DNA of 19,743 nt from the NCBI GenBank assembly GCA_018648445.1, contig JABGRG010000078.1, forward strand, positions 1 through 19,743, given 5' to 3'. The notes under the pieces were generated by a model. It saw only the letters and a list, made by a program, of their open reading frames with translations. It had not been told where the DNA came from and did not search any database. Source of the DNA: Rhodospirillales bacterium. GTDB lineage: Bacteria; Pseudomonadota; Alphaproteobacteria; Rhodospirillales_A; JACZKS01. This document shows, in pieces, positions 8,661 through 16,246 of the stretch (positions within the stretch are counted from its first letter, which is position 1; each line of letters begins with the position of its first letter). Position numbers and translations under genes: made by a program.

Positions 8661-8792
8661 ATGACAATACGCAAGATTCTGGTCGCGCTTTTGGTGTTTG
8701 GCATGGTCGCATCGCTTTCGGCCTGCGGCCGGAAAGGCGCGCTTGAACCGCCGCCGGACAGCACCTATCCGCGCCAGTACCCCACACAATAA
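8661..8792 (+). CDS. LptM-like small lipoprotein (YifL family)
   Basis: A 43-residue lipoprotein. The translation is MTIRKILVALLVFGMVASLS followed by A-C22-G-R-K-G-A-L-E-P-P-P, giving the lipobox L-S-A-C22 and then the G-x-K-G-x-L-x-P-P block typical of LptM/YifL. In E. coli LptM assists LptD-LptE outer-membrane assembly. GGAGGAA (8649-8655) lies 5 nt before the ATG. It sits 14 bp after argH and 16 bp before lysA; this small lipoprotein next to lysA is a widely conserved arrangement in proteobacteria. The shortness and lack of a database search limit certainty about function, not about the gene being real. Confidence 0.9.
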   Translation: MTIRKILVALLVFGMVASLSACGRKGALEPPPDSTYPRQYPTQ

Positions 8793-8808
8793 GAAAGAGA
8801 CAAATTCC

Positions 8809-10077
8809 ATGGACCACTTCCAATACACGGAAGGCCGCCTGCACGCCGAGGCGGTGCCGCTCGAACGCATCGCCGAAACCGTTGGAACGCCGTTTTACTG
8901 TTATTCGAGCGCAACCCTGGAGCGGCATTTCAAGGCATTCGAAACGGCCTTCGCGGACATGTCTCCGACCATCTGTTTCGCGGTAAAATCCAATTCCAAC
9001 GTCGCGGTCCTGCGATTTCTGGCCGGATTGGGTGCGGGCGGCGACGTGGTTTCCGGCGGAGAGACGACACGCGCTTTGGCAGCAGGCGTGCCAGCGGATC
9101 GCATTGTCTATTCGGGTGTGGGCAAAACGGCTGATGAAATCGCGGCGGCGTTGAAGGCCGATATCTGGCAAATCAACATCGAATCCGAACCGGAACTGGA
9201 AACGGTGGCCCGTGTCGCCGAGTCTCTGGGCATCACCGCCACCATCGGCATTCGCATCAATCCCGATGTCGATGCCAACACGCACGCGAAAATTTCGACC
9301 GGCAAGGCGGAAAACAAGTTCGGCATCGATTGGATACGGACACGTGAAGTGTACGCCCAAGCGGCCAAAATGCCCCATATCCACATTGTCGGTCTGGCCC
9401 TTCACATCGGCTCGCAACTTCTTGATCTCGATCCCTTCCGGGCGGCCTATTCGCGCATGGCCCAATTGGTGGGAACCCTGCGCGCCGACGGCCAATCGGT
9501 GGAGCGACTGGATCTGGGCGGCGGCCTCGGCATCGGCTACGGCCCCAACCCCTCGCAGACGCCAGCCGATTACGCCCAGGTGGTTCGCGCCGCTTTGGGC
9601 GACCTGGGGTGCGAGTTGACCCTGGAACCCGGACGCGCCATTGCCGGAAACGCTGGCGTTCTGGTGACCAAGGTTATTTTTGTCAAGGAGGGCGCAACCC
9701 GAGATTTCGTCATTGTGGACGCCGCCATGAACGACCTGATGCGGCCCGCCCTTTACGATGCCCACCACGACATTGTTCCTGTGGCAGAACCCGTTGCCAA
9801 TGCCCATCTAACGGAAATGGACGTGGTTGGACCGATCTGTGAGACCGGCGACACCTTCGCCACCAACCGCCCATTACCCGAGGTTAAGTCCGGTGATTTA
9901 CTTGCGTTCCGGACAGCCGGGGCCTACGGGGCGGTTATGGCGTCGATGTACAACGCACGGGCATTGCCGCCCGAGGTGCTGGTGAAAGACGACGCATTCC
10001 ATGTGGTGCGCCAGCGAATCGGCGTTGACGACATGCTTGCGCGCGAATCGGTCCCGGACTGGTTGACGGACCCGTGA
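8809..10077 (+). CDS. lysA: Diaminopimelate decarboxylase
   Basis: Decarboxylates meso-diaminopimelate to lysine with PLP (fold type III). The protein has 422 residues from ATG 8809. The PLP lysine is K60 in CFAVKSN. Further landmarks are HIGSQ (199-203), the glycine-rich phosphate loop LDLGGGLGIGYG (235-246), LEPGRAI (272-278), the catalytic cysteine motif GPICETGD with C344 and E345, and AGAYGAVMASMYN near the end. AAGAAAGAGA about 8 nt upstream serves as a modest RBS. The stop codon overlaps the GTG of the next gene by 4 bp (GTGA). The product supplies both lysine and control over peptidoglycan precursor flux. Confidence 0.97.
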   Translation: MDHFQYTEGRLHAEAVPLERIAETVGTPFYCYSSATLERHFKAFETAFADMSPTICFAVKSNSNVAVLRFLAGLGAGGDVVSGGETTRALAAGVPADRIVYSGVGKTADEIAAALKADIWQINIESEPELETVARVAESLGITATIGIRINPDVDANTHAKISTGKAENKFGIDWIRTREVYAQAAKMPHIHIVGLALHIGSQLLDLDPFRAAYSRMAQLVGTLRADGQSVERLDLGGGLGIGYGPNPSQTPADYAQVVRAALGDLGCELTLEPGRAIAGNAGVLVTKVIFVKEGATRDFVIVDAAMNDLMRPALYDAHHDIVPVAEPVANAHLTEMDVVGPICETGDTFATNRPLPEVKSGDLLAFRTAGAYGAVMASMYNARALPPEVLVKDDAFHVVRQRIGVDDMLARESVPDWLTDP

Positions 10078-12458
10078 GATATCAGGCCCTCCTGTGGCTG
10101 GCCCGCGGGGCGGTCGTTTGGGAGTGGCTTTGGCCACGGCTCTGGCCCGCAAACGCGGTCGCCGCAGTATTTCTGATCGTCGCGTTTTTCGATCTGCTTC
10201 CCCAATTGCCTGCGTGGGTTCACGCGGGCTTTTTGGTTTTATTGGCCTTTTCTTTTCTTGGCGCGCTGGTGTTCGGTTTTCGTGGGCTGGGCGTTCCGGC
10301 GCATGAAACCGCAAGGCATCGGATCGAACGCGACAGCGGCCTGGACCACCGACCCCTTGCCGCGCTGGAAGACGAGCTTGCGGGCGGCCACGACGACGAT
10401 TTCGCTAGGTCCCTCTGGCAAACCCACCGCGCGCGTTTGGCGCATCAGGCCCGGCGGCTTCACCTTTCATTGCCCGCAGGCGGCCTCGCGCGCGTGGACC
10501 CTTGGGGATTTCGCGCCGCCGCGATCCTTATTCTGGTGGTGGGTCTCGTGGTCGGATCGGGAGACGTGGGCGAACGTCTGGCGCGCGCCGCCCTGCCCGA
10601 TTTTTCCGGCGGACCGTCAACGCCTATAAACGTCGAGGTGTGGTTGACGCCGCCCGCCTATACGCAATCGGCGCCGGTGTTTCTGGATTTGAACGCGAAC
10701 GGCGAAGAAATTATTTCCGTTCCGGCAGGAACCACGCTTCTGGCGCAGATATCGGGATCACCCCTGTTGCCATCGCTGAAAACGGGCGAACAAATACTGC
10801 CGTTCGAAATACTCGGCGAAGCCAGCCACCGTCTGGAAACGACCCTTGAGCCCGGCAGCGGCATGACCATCGGCACGGATCAGGGACCGCTTGCCGACTG
10901 GCCTATACGTGTAACCGCGGATACGCCACCGACCATCACCTGGGCCGCGCCGCCCGACGCCACCGACCGAGGATACCTGCGCTTGAAAGCCGAAGCGGCG
11001 GATGATTACGGGATCAAACAAATCGATGCGGAAATTGTGCGAACCGATGCGGCGGTGAAAGGCGCAGAACCGCTGGCACTGGCGTTTCCTTTGCCGTCGC
11101 GCGCGCCCAAGAAATACCGCCTGCGTCAGGTGCGGGATTTGACGGCGCACCTTTGGGCGGGCCGGGACGTGCGCCTGCAATTGATTGCCCGGGACGTGGC
11201 CGGACAATCGGCGCGATCAGACGCGGTTGATCTTGTTTTACCCGAGCGCGCTTTCCTTCATCCGACGGCCCGCGCCATCGTTTCCGAGCGAAAAAAACTT
11301 GCCGATCCCACGCCAGCGATTCGCGCCGAGGTATCGGCGGGATTGGATGTGATCGGGAGAGCGTCTCAGCACTTTGGCCACGACACCGTTGTTTTTCTTG
11401 CCTTGAGCCTTGCTGGCCGCCGCCTGCGATATGATAAACGGGATCAGGCAATTGACGCCGTTGCGGAGCTTTTGTGGGAAACAGCGCTGCGTCTTGAAGA
11501 TGGCGGGCTTTCCATCGCTGAGCGGGATTTGCGCCGCGCGGAAGATCGATTGATGGAGGCGCTGGAACGCGGGGCCGAGAGCGCCGAGATCGACCGCCTT
11601 CTCGCCGAACTTCAACGCGCGCTTGGCCAATTTCTCGCCGAGCTCGCGCAAGAGTTGACGCGGATGGGAATGATGGAAACCCCCATCGATCCGGACGGCG
11701 CGTTCATGGACAGCCATGATCTGCGCAACATGATCGACGAAGTGCGCGAACTTGCGCAAAGCGGCTCCCTGGAGGCCGCACGCCAACGTCTGGCCGAACT
11801 GAAACGCATGCTTCAGGACCTGCGGGCCGGAGCACGGCCCGGCGGCAATTCGAAACAGGCGGCGGAAGCCCGAAAACTGATGGAAACCCTGCAACGTCTG
11901 GCCAAGCGGCAGCAAGACCTTCTTGACCGCACCTTTGGCCGTCAAAGGGAAAGACAACCGCCCCAGGAAAAGGATGCGGCAGCCCAGGAAGCGTTGAGGC
12001 GTGATCTCGGGAATATGATGCTCGATCTCGACGCGCTGCTCGGTGACATTCCCGAACAGTTGGGAAAGGCCGAAAGGGCAATGCGCCAGGCAACCGGCGC
12101 GTTGGGCGAAGGAGACACCGGGCGCGCCATCGAAGCACAATCCGAAGCCCTGCAACATCTGCGCAGCGGCGGGCAAAATACGGCCCGTCAGATGGCGCGG
12201 GGGTTGGGATTGATGCCAGGGTTCATTCGCGGCAGTCAGCCGGTTCTGCCCCTTGGTTCAAGACGAGATCGCGACCCCTTCGGTCGCCGATCCGACGGAA
12301 CGTCCGGTTTTTCAACGGACGATTCGGTCAAGATACCCGACAAAGCCGGGTTGCGGCGGGCCGAGCATATTCTCAAGGAACTGCGTCGGCGCGCAGGCCA
12401 ACGCGAGCGACCAAGGCTCGAACTCGATTACATCGAACGGCTTTTGAAGATCTTCTAG
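10074..12458 (+). CDS. TIGR02302 / DUF4175 family large membrane protein
   Basis: A 794-residue protein of uncharacterised function, recognised from its family layout. Three hydrophobic segments near the N-terminus (about 23-40, 50-70 and 146-163) are followed by a long extracytoplasmic region with beta-sandwich-like sequence (PTITWAAPPDATDRGYLRLKAEAADDYGI). A helical, Arg/Gln/Glu-rich region then runs from about 440 to 700, probably coiled-coil. The C-terminus ends RAEHILKELRRRAG...LELDYIERLLKIF. GTG 10074 overlaps the lysA stop (GTGA), indicating coupling. The TAG stop codon is formed by a TA plus the first base of the palindromic repeat that follows, so the protein appears complete. Function is unknown; an envelope role is inferred from topology. 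Confidence 0.88.
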   Translation: MRYQALLWLARGAVVWEWLWPRLWPANAVAAVFLIVAFFDLLPQLPAWVHAGFLVLLAFSFLGALVFGFRGLGVPAHETARHRIERDSGLDHRPLAALEDELAGGHDDDFARSLWQTHRARLAHQARRLHLSLPAGGLARVDPWGFRAAAILILVVGLVVGSGDVGERLARAALPDFSGGPSTPINVEVWLTPPAYTQSAPVFLDLNANGEEIISVPAGTTLLAQISGSPLLPSLKTGEQILPFEILGEASHRLETTLEPGSGMTIGTDQGPLADWPIRVTADTPPTITWAAPPDATDRGYLRLKAEAADDYGIKQIDAEIVRTDAAVKGAEPLALAFPLPSRAPKKYRLRQVRDLTAHLWAGRDVRLQLIARDVAGQSARSDAVDLVLPERAFLHPTARAIVSERKKLADPTPAIRAEVSAGLDVIGRASQHFGHDTVVFLALSLAGRRLRYDKRDQAIDAVAELLWETALRLEDGGLSIAERDLRRAEDRLMEALERGAESAEIDRLLAELQRALGQFLAELAQELTRMGMMETPIDPDGAFMDSHDLRNMIDEVRELAQSGSLEAARQRLAELKRMLQDLRAGARPGGNSKQAAEARKLMETLQRLAKRQQDLLDRTFGRQRERQPPQEKDAAAQEALRRDLGNMMLDLDALLGDIPEQLGKAERAMRQATGALGEGDTGRAIEAQSEALQHLRSGGQNTARQMARGLGLMPGFIRGSQPVLPLGSRRDRDPFGRRSDGTSGFSTDDSVKIPDKAGLRRAEHILKELRRRAGQRERPRLELDYIERLLKIF

Positions 12459-12721
12459 AGCACTTTCCAACCAAATGCGGGCATTCTGACGTGGCCGTTT
12501 GTGGCCGGGGTTAGGAAAACCTCGCAGCGCGTAGCCTTTGCTACGGGCAAGGGGTTCGACGACGCCCCGGCCAGAAACGGCCCGCCCGAAGGGTGCGCTT
12601 CGGTGGTCGCCCGCGTCGTTGTTCCGCTCGCCCGATGCGAAAGCATCGCGCTTCACGAACCGCCTAGCGGATCGTTCCACCGAAGCGAATCAGAATGCCC
12701 GCATTTGGTTGGAAAGTGTTC
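12458..12721. repeat. 264-bp palindromic MITE-like element (copy 1)
   Basis: A non-coding element with terminal inverted repeats. Including the flanking TA, 12456-12489 and 12690-12723 are reverse complements over 34 nt with one mismatch (TAGAGCACTTTCC left; TAGAACACTTTCC read inward from the right). A TA flanks each end, consistent with TA target duplication as in NEMIS/Correia and ERIC-type elements and Tc1/IS630-like transposition. Inside are three hairpins: 12530-12545, a central one at 12586-12603 and 12633-12648. The two halves resemble each other as diverged inverted copies. No transposase is encoded, so it would be non-autonomous. Short open frames inside it are shadows. It may also terminate or stabilise the two convergent transcripts. 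Confidence 0.85.
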
Positions 12722-13770
12722 TAATTATCCTTGGCTTTTTCTTCGCCTTCGGATTCCTCGGAACCCCCATCCATCTCGGATTTGCCTTCCGAAAACAAGA
12801 CATGCACGCGGCGGGCCGTCAGCGCCACTTCGCCGACATGGGCTTTGAAATCCAACTGCTCGCCAGCCGGAAGCTGTGTCGATCCGGGTGGGTGGATGTA
12901 TTCCTGAACGATCACGTCCTGCCCATCGCGAAGTTCGATCTTGATCATGGGAACCGGGCGTTCGGCATCCGACACGTTGGAAACGACGCCGCTGACGACC
13001 AGTTCTTTCTTGCCGCCGCTGCCGACCCATTCGTTACGGATATTGATCAGCTTGAGGCCAGAACCCAGGTGATCGACTTCAATGCCGACCATGCCGTACA
13101 ACGGTGCCGCGCCCTCCCATAGTTTGACCACATACGTCTTGCCGAAGAAAAGGCCCGCGCCCGATACGGCGAGGAAAAGGATCAGACCAAGGCCGATCCA
13201 AAGCCCCTTGCGGCTACCCCCTTCACCCTCGTCTTCCAGATCGGGTGCCGTAAACACGCCGGGAAGGGGATCGGGGTCGGGAATATCGTCGGGATCAATT
13301 TCCGCGTCTTCTTCTTCGCGGGCGTCCGTCAGTGACGAGATTTCGTCGGGCTCGGTATCGTCACCAAGCATCTCGTTCAGTTCCTCGTCGGACAACTGTT
13401 CGGTTTCGGTTTCCGACGGACTAGGCGGAATATCGTCGATTGGTTCGGGTTCGGGTTCCGGCTCGGGTTCGGGCTCGGGCTCGGGCTCGGGCTCGGGTTC
13501 CGGCTCTGGTTCGGGTTCCGGTTCGTACACGGGTTCGGGCTCCGGCGCTGGTGGCGGAGGCGGCGGCGGAGGCGGCGGCGGCGGCGGCGGCGCGGCCGGT
13601 TGCGCGTATACCGGTTGAGCTTGTTGCACGGGCGCAGCAGGCGGCGCGACGAAAGGTTGCTGCATCCACTGATGTTCACAGTTGGAGCAGCGCACGGTTT
13701 TCCCGTGTCCCTCGAAAGCCCCCGCGTCAACCGAATATTGGGTCGAGCAAGCCGGACAGGTAATAATCAT
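12721..13770 (-). CDS. MJ0042-type zinc-ribbon membrane protein with Pro and Glu-Pro tracts
   Basis: A 349-residue single-pass membrane protein. N-terminal MJ0042-type zinc ribbon: C5-P-A-C8 and C28-S-N-C31, with the conserved QYSV and HQW pattern. Then a 14-proline run (61-74), 14 consecutive Glu-Pro pairs (83-110), an acidic region to about 185, one transmembrane helix (about 189-209, after SRK) and a C-terminal domain resembling DUF3426 (LKLINIRNEW, SGVVSNVSDAERPVP, HPPGSTQLPAGE). The predicted topology is zinc ribbon and Pro/Glu arm in the cytoplasm and the C-terminal domain in the periplasm. It is divergent from ftsE, suggesting but not proving an envelope or division link. The ATG has only a weak GGG upstream. 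Its TAG stop is formed with the palindromic repeat. Confidence 0.88.
   Translation of the reverse strand: MIITCPACSTQYSVDAGAFEGHGKTVRCSNCEHQWMQQPFVAPPAAPVQQAQPVYAQPAAPPPPPPPPPPPPPPAPEPEPVYEPEPEPEPEPEPEPEPEPEPEPEPEPEPIDDIPPSPSETETEQLSDEELNEMLGDDTEPDEISSLTDAREEEDAEIDPDDIPDPDPLPGVFTAPDLEDEGEGGSRKGLWIGLGLILFLAVSGAGLFFGKTYVVKLWEGAAPLYGMVGIEVDHLGSGLKLINIRNEWVGSGGKKELVVSGVVSNVSDAERPVPMIKIELRDGQDVIVQEYIHPPGSTQLPAGEQLDFKAHVGEVALTARRVHVLFSEGKSEMDGGSEESEGEEKAKDN
13441..13590 (-). repeat. Hexanucleotide (Glu-Pro) and trinucleotide (Pro) coding microsatellites
   Basis: Positions 13441-13524 hold 14 six-base units coding Glu-Pro on the minus strand, four of them perfect tandem copies of one hexamer (GGGCTC on the plus strand). 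Positions 13549-13590 hold 14 proline codons, mostly CCG. Slippage would change the length by whole codons, so the frame is preserved. The mirror frames produce Ser-Gly and Arg-rich shadow ORFs. Confidence 0.9.
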
Positions 13771-13906
13771 TTAAAGACCCGAAATTTCCCTACTAGGTCG
13801 TTATATTCGTTCGCAAATCCCAACGCAAGCGGTGGACGCAATTTGGGATTCTAGACGTAGGGGTGCGCGTCGTGTAAATCTGCCGCAGTTACTTGGAGCA
13901 AGTGAA

Positions 13907-14689
13907 GTGGTTTTTGACGGCAGCGATTACGTGGTTCGGTTTGAGAACGTCGGCTTGCGCTATGGGTTGGGGCCCGAAGTGCTGCAGGACGTATCGTTCT
14001 CGCTGGCCCCCGCATCCTACCATTTTCTGGTCGGTCCCAGCGGCGCGGGAAAGTCGTCGCTGCTTCGTTTAATGTATCTGGCGATGAAGCCCTCGCGGGG
14101 TCTGATCTCTCTTTTCGGTCGGAATATGGCAACGACTCCGCGCGAAGAACTGCCGGGGTTGCGCCGTCGAATCGGCGTCGTTTTTCAAGATTACCGGCTG
14201 CTCAATCACTTAAGCGCGTTTGATAACGTTGCGCTTCCCCTGCGCGTCGCGGGTGGCCGGGAGAGAGATATCCAGAAACACGTTGAGGAATTGCTGTCCT
14301 GGGTTGGCCTGGGCGATCACATGAACGCGAGCCTGCCGACGCTTTCCGGCGGTCAGCAACAGCGCGTTTCCATTGCCCGGGCGGTTATCACCAAACCCCA
14401 ACTTTTGCTGGCCGACGAACCAACCGGCAACGTGGATGACCGGATTGCGTTGCGCCTGATGCATCTGTTTGAGGAATTGAACAAACTTGGCACCACCATC
14501 ATCACCGCCACCCATAATGAATCGCTTGTGAAACGGCTGGGCCACCCGTGCCTTCGCCTGGACAATGGCCGTCTTCTCAGCGACCAGTCTGACGGGTCGG
14601 CCGACGGCGCACCCCCATCACGCCGCCGCCGCCGCAAAGGAAAGGGCGACGACCAGTCAGGCCTATCGCGCCGCACGGAGGTCGGATGA
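13907..14689 (+). CDS. ftsE: Cell division ATP-binding protein FtsE
   Basis: ATPase of the FtsEX ABC complex, which activates periplasmic peptidoglycan hydrolases at the septum. From GTG 13907 the protein has 260 residues. It has Walker A GPSGAGKS (43-50), the Q-loop VFQ94DYRLL, the signature LSGGQ (146-150), Walker B LLLADE (166-171) and the switch H203 in TATHN; GLRYGLGPEVL near the start is typical of FtsE. The frame is open to GTG 13832, but GGAG at 13895-13898 sits 8 nt before GTG 13907, which I prefer; GTG 13931 would also give a family-like start. After residue 235 there is an unusual basic tail with R239-R243 followed by KGKG. The stop overlaps ftsX by 4 bp. Confidence 0.93.
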   Translation: MVFDGSDYVVRFENVGLRYGLGPEVLQDVSFSLAPASYHFLVGPSGAGKSSLLRLMYLAMKPSRGLISLFGRNMATTPREELPGLRRRIGVVFQDYRLLNHLSAFDNVALPLRVAGGRERDIQKHVEELLSWVGLGDHMNASLPTLSGGQQQRVSIARAVITKPQLLLADEPTGNVDDRIALRLMHLFEELNKLGTTIITATHNESLVKRLGHPCLRLDNGRLLSDQSDGSADGAPPSRRRRRKGKGDDQSGLSRRTEVG

Positions 14690-15579
14690 TTTCGCGTCGC
14701 ACCGATTTACCGCTGGATGGCGATGTTCTTGCCGGATTTCTTCCGTGGCTCATCGCATTCATGGTGTTTCTCGCGGTCGTGGCGGCGGCGGGAATGTTCA
14801 TCCTGCACGATGCGACAGCAAACTGGAGCGCTGGACTGACCCATACGCTGACGGTTCAGGTTCCCCCCACCAAGGGCGATAAAGCACTTCCGGCGGCAGA
14901 GGACCCGCGGGTCCTGGATGCGCTAAAGGTTCTGCGCACGACAACCGGCATCATTCGGGCGGACATCGTTCCCCAAACGAAAGTTCTCGAACTGCTCGAA
15001 CCCTGGCTGGGACAGGGCGGGGCGACCGAGGATCTGCCGCTTCCCTATCTAATCGACGCCGAAGCGGACCCCGACGCCAACTTCGATATGGCGACCCTTC
15101 GGTCACGACTGACCAAAGCACACCCGAAAATCTCGGTGGACAATCACCGCGATTGGCTGGACCGGCTCGTTGGTCTGATTGACGCCGTGGAATGGATCGC
15201 GCGGGGCGTCCTGCTGCTGATCGGGTTGGCGACGGTGGGCACGGTCGTATTCACGACTCGCACAGGACTTTCGGTACACCGTGAAACCATCGAGGTTCTG
15301 CACCTGATCGGAGCCCGCGACGACTATGTCGCCAAACAATTCGCCTGGCGGGCGCTGACCCTGGGATTGCGCGGCGGGGTGATCGGTCTGGCCCTGGCGG
15401 TTCCGACGGTGTTGGCAATCGGGTATCTGGCGTCAGGCATCGAAGCGGGCCTGCTTCCGGATGCTTCTCTGGGCGCGATCCAGTGGATCTCGTTGGCCCT
15501 CATACCGATACTGGCCGCGGCCATCGCCACATTGACGGCGCGCATCACGGTGACCCGAACCCTGGCCAGTATGTTGTAG
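14686..15579 (+). CDS. ftsX: Cell division protein FtsX
   Basis: Membrane subunit of FtsEX. The 297 residues show the FtsX plan: a short cytoplasmic N-terminus, TM1 at about 18-40, a periplasmic loop of some 125 residues that in characterised systems contacts the hydrolase or its activator, and three C-terminal helices (around VEWIARGVLLLIGLATVG, GGVIGLALAVPTVLAIGYLA and ISLALIPILAAAIATLTA). The cytoplasmic segment SVHRETIEVLHLIGARDDYVAKQFAWR between TM2 and TM3 is characteristic of FtsX. The ATG overlaps the ftsE stop (ATGA), implying coupled, stoichiometric synthesis. Confidence 0.93.
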   Translation: MISRRTDLPLDGDVLAGFLPWLIAFMVFLAVVAAAGMFILHDATANWSAGLTHTLTVQVPPTKGDKALPAAEDPRVLDALKVLRTTTGIIRADIVPQTKVLELLEPWLGQGGATEDLPLPYLIDAEADPDANFDMATLRSRLTKAHPKISVDNHRDWLDRLVGLIDAVEWIARGVLLLIGLATVGTVVFTTRTGLSVHRETIEVLHLIGARDDYVAKQFAWRALTLGLRGGVIGLALAVPTVLAIGYLASGIEAGLLPDASLGAIQWISLALIPILAAAIATLTARITVTRTLASML

Positions 15580-15604
15580 GGGTAGATATGACGACGGAAC
15601 TGCC

Positions 15605-16246
15605 ATGATTCCCCCGGGTTCCAGACGCCGACGCGAAACCCGCCGGTTTCTTTCCGGTTTTTTGGCGACCTTCATCGCGCTGGCGGGATGCTGGGGCGGC
15701 GGACTGGTCTGGTTCGCCAATCAGATCCCGGGCGAGGTGGCCGACCCGTTCACCCCGACCGACGCCATCGTCGTGCTGACCGGCGGTCAGGGGCGGTTGG
15801 AAGCCGGGCTCAACCTGTTAACCGGTGAGAAAGCCGAACGGCTTTTTGTCTCGGGGGTATACAGGGGTATCGACGTAAAAACCCTCCTTCGGATGTTTCG
15901 GCAGACCCGCACGGACCTGGAAGACCGGGTGCGCATCGGCGACGCCACCAACACCGCCGGAAACGCGACGGAAACGTGGGACTGGATTCGTCAACATGAT
16001 ATTCGTTCGATCCGGCTGGTAACCGCCGGCTACCACATGCCGCGCAGCCTGCTGGAATTTCACCACGCCATGTCCGATGTCACGATCATTCCGCATCCTG
16101 TTTTTTCCGACAACGTAAAACAGGAACAGTGGTGGGCGTGGCGTGGAACCGCCCTGTTGATCGCCGGGGAATTCACCAAGTATCTTCTGGCCCGCGCCCG
16201 CCATGTGGGAAGCGGGCTCATACCAACCGCCAAGGGCCCCACATGA
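15605..16246 (+). CDS. YdcF/ElyC/SanA (DUF218) family envelope protein
   Basis: A 213-residue DUF218 protein. A basic N-terminus (SRRRRETRR) and one transmembrane segment (about 15-37) are followed by the conserved core: DAIVVLTGGQGRLEAGLNLL, a KAERLFVSG strand, the acidic NTAGNATETWDWI stretch and VTAGYHMPRSLLEF near the C-terminus. Relatives SanA and ElyC in E. coli affect envelope permeability and peptidoglycan/lipid-carrier metabolism; the substrate here is unknown. The ATG lies 25 bp after ftsX and overlaps the end of a 6-codon mini-ORF. Its stop overlaps plsC by 4 bp, placing it in the ftsEX-plsC operon. Confidence 0.88.
   Translation: MIPPGSRRRRETRRFLSGFLATFIALAGCWGGGLVWFANQIPGEVADPFTPTDAIVVLTGGQGRLEAGLNLLTGEKAERLFVSGVYRGIDVKTLLRMFRQTRTDLEDRVRIGDATNTAGNATETWDWIRQHDIRSIRLVTAGYHMPRSLLEFHHAMSDVTIIPHPVFSDNVKQEQWWAWRGTALLIAGEFTKYLLARARHVGSGLIPTAKGPT

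Noticed and set aside
8587..9807. 406-codon open frame antisense to the LptM-like gene and lysA
   Set aside because: It runs opposite two clear genes, has shadow composition and no motif.
12455..12680. Short open frames inside the first palindromic element
   Set aside because: They read through inverted-repeat arms, lack RBS support and show no protein-like features.
12458..12721. Insertion sequence with its own transposase
   Set aside because: At 264 bp with no supported coding frame it cannot encode a transposase; described as a non-autonomous repeat.
13082..13618. Ser-Gly repeat protein on the plus strand
   Set aside because: It is the mirror frame of the Glu-Pro and proline tracts in the zinc-ribbon gene, whose zinc, membrane and C-terminal features are coherent.
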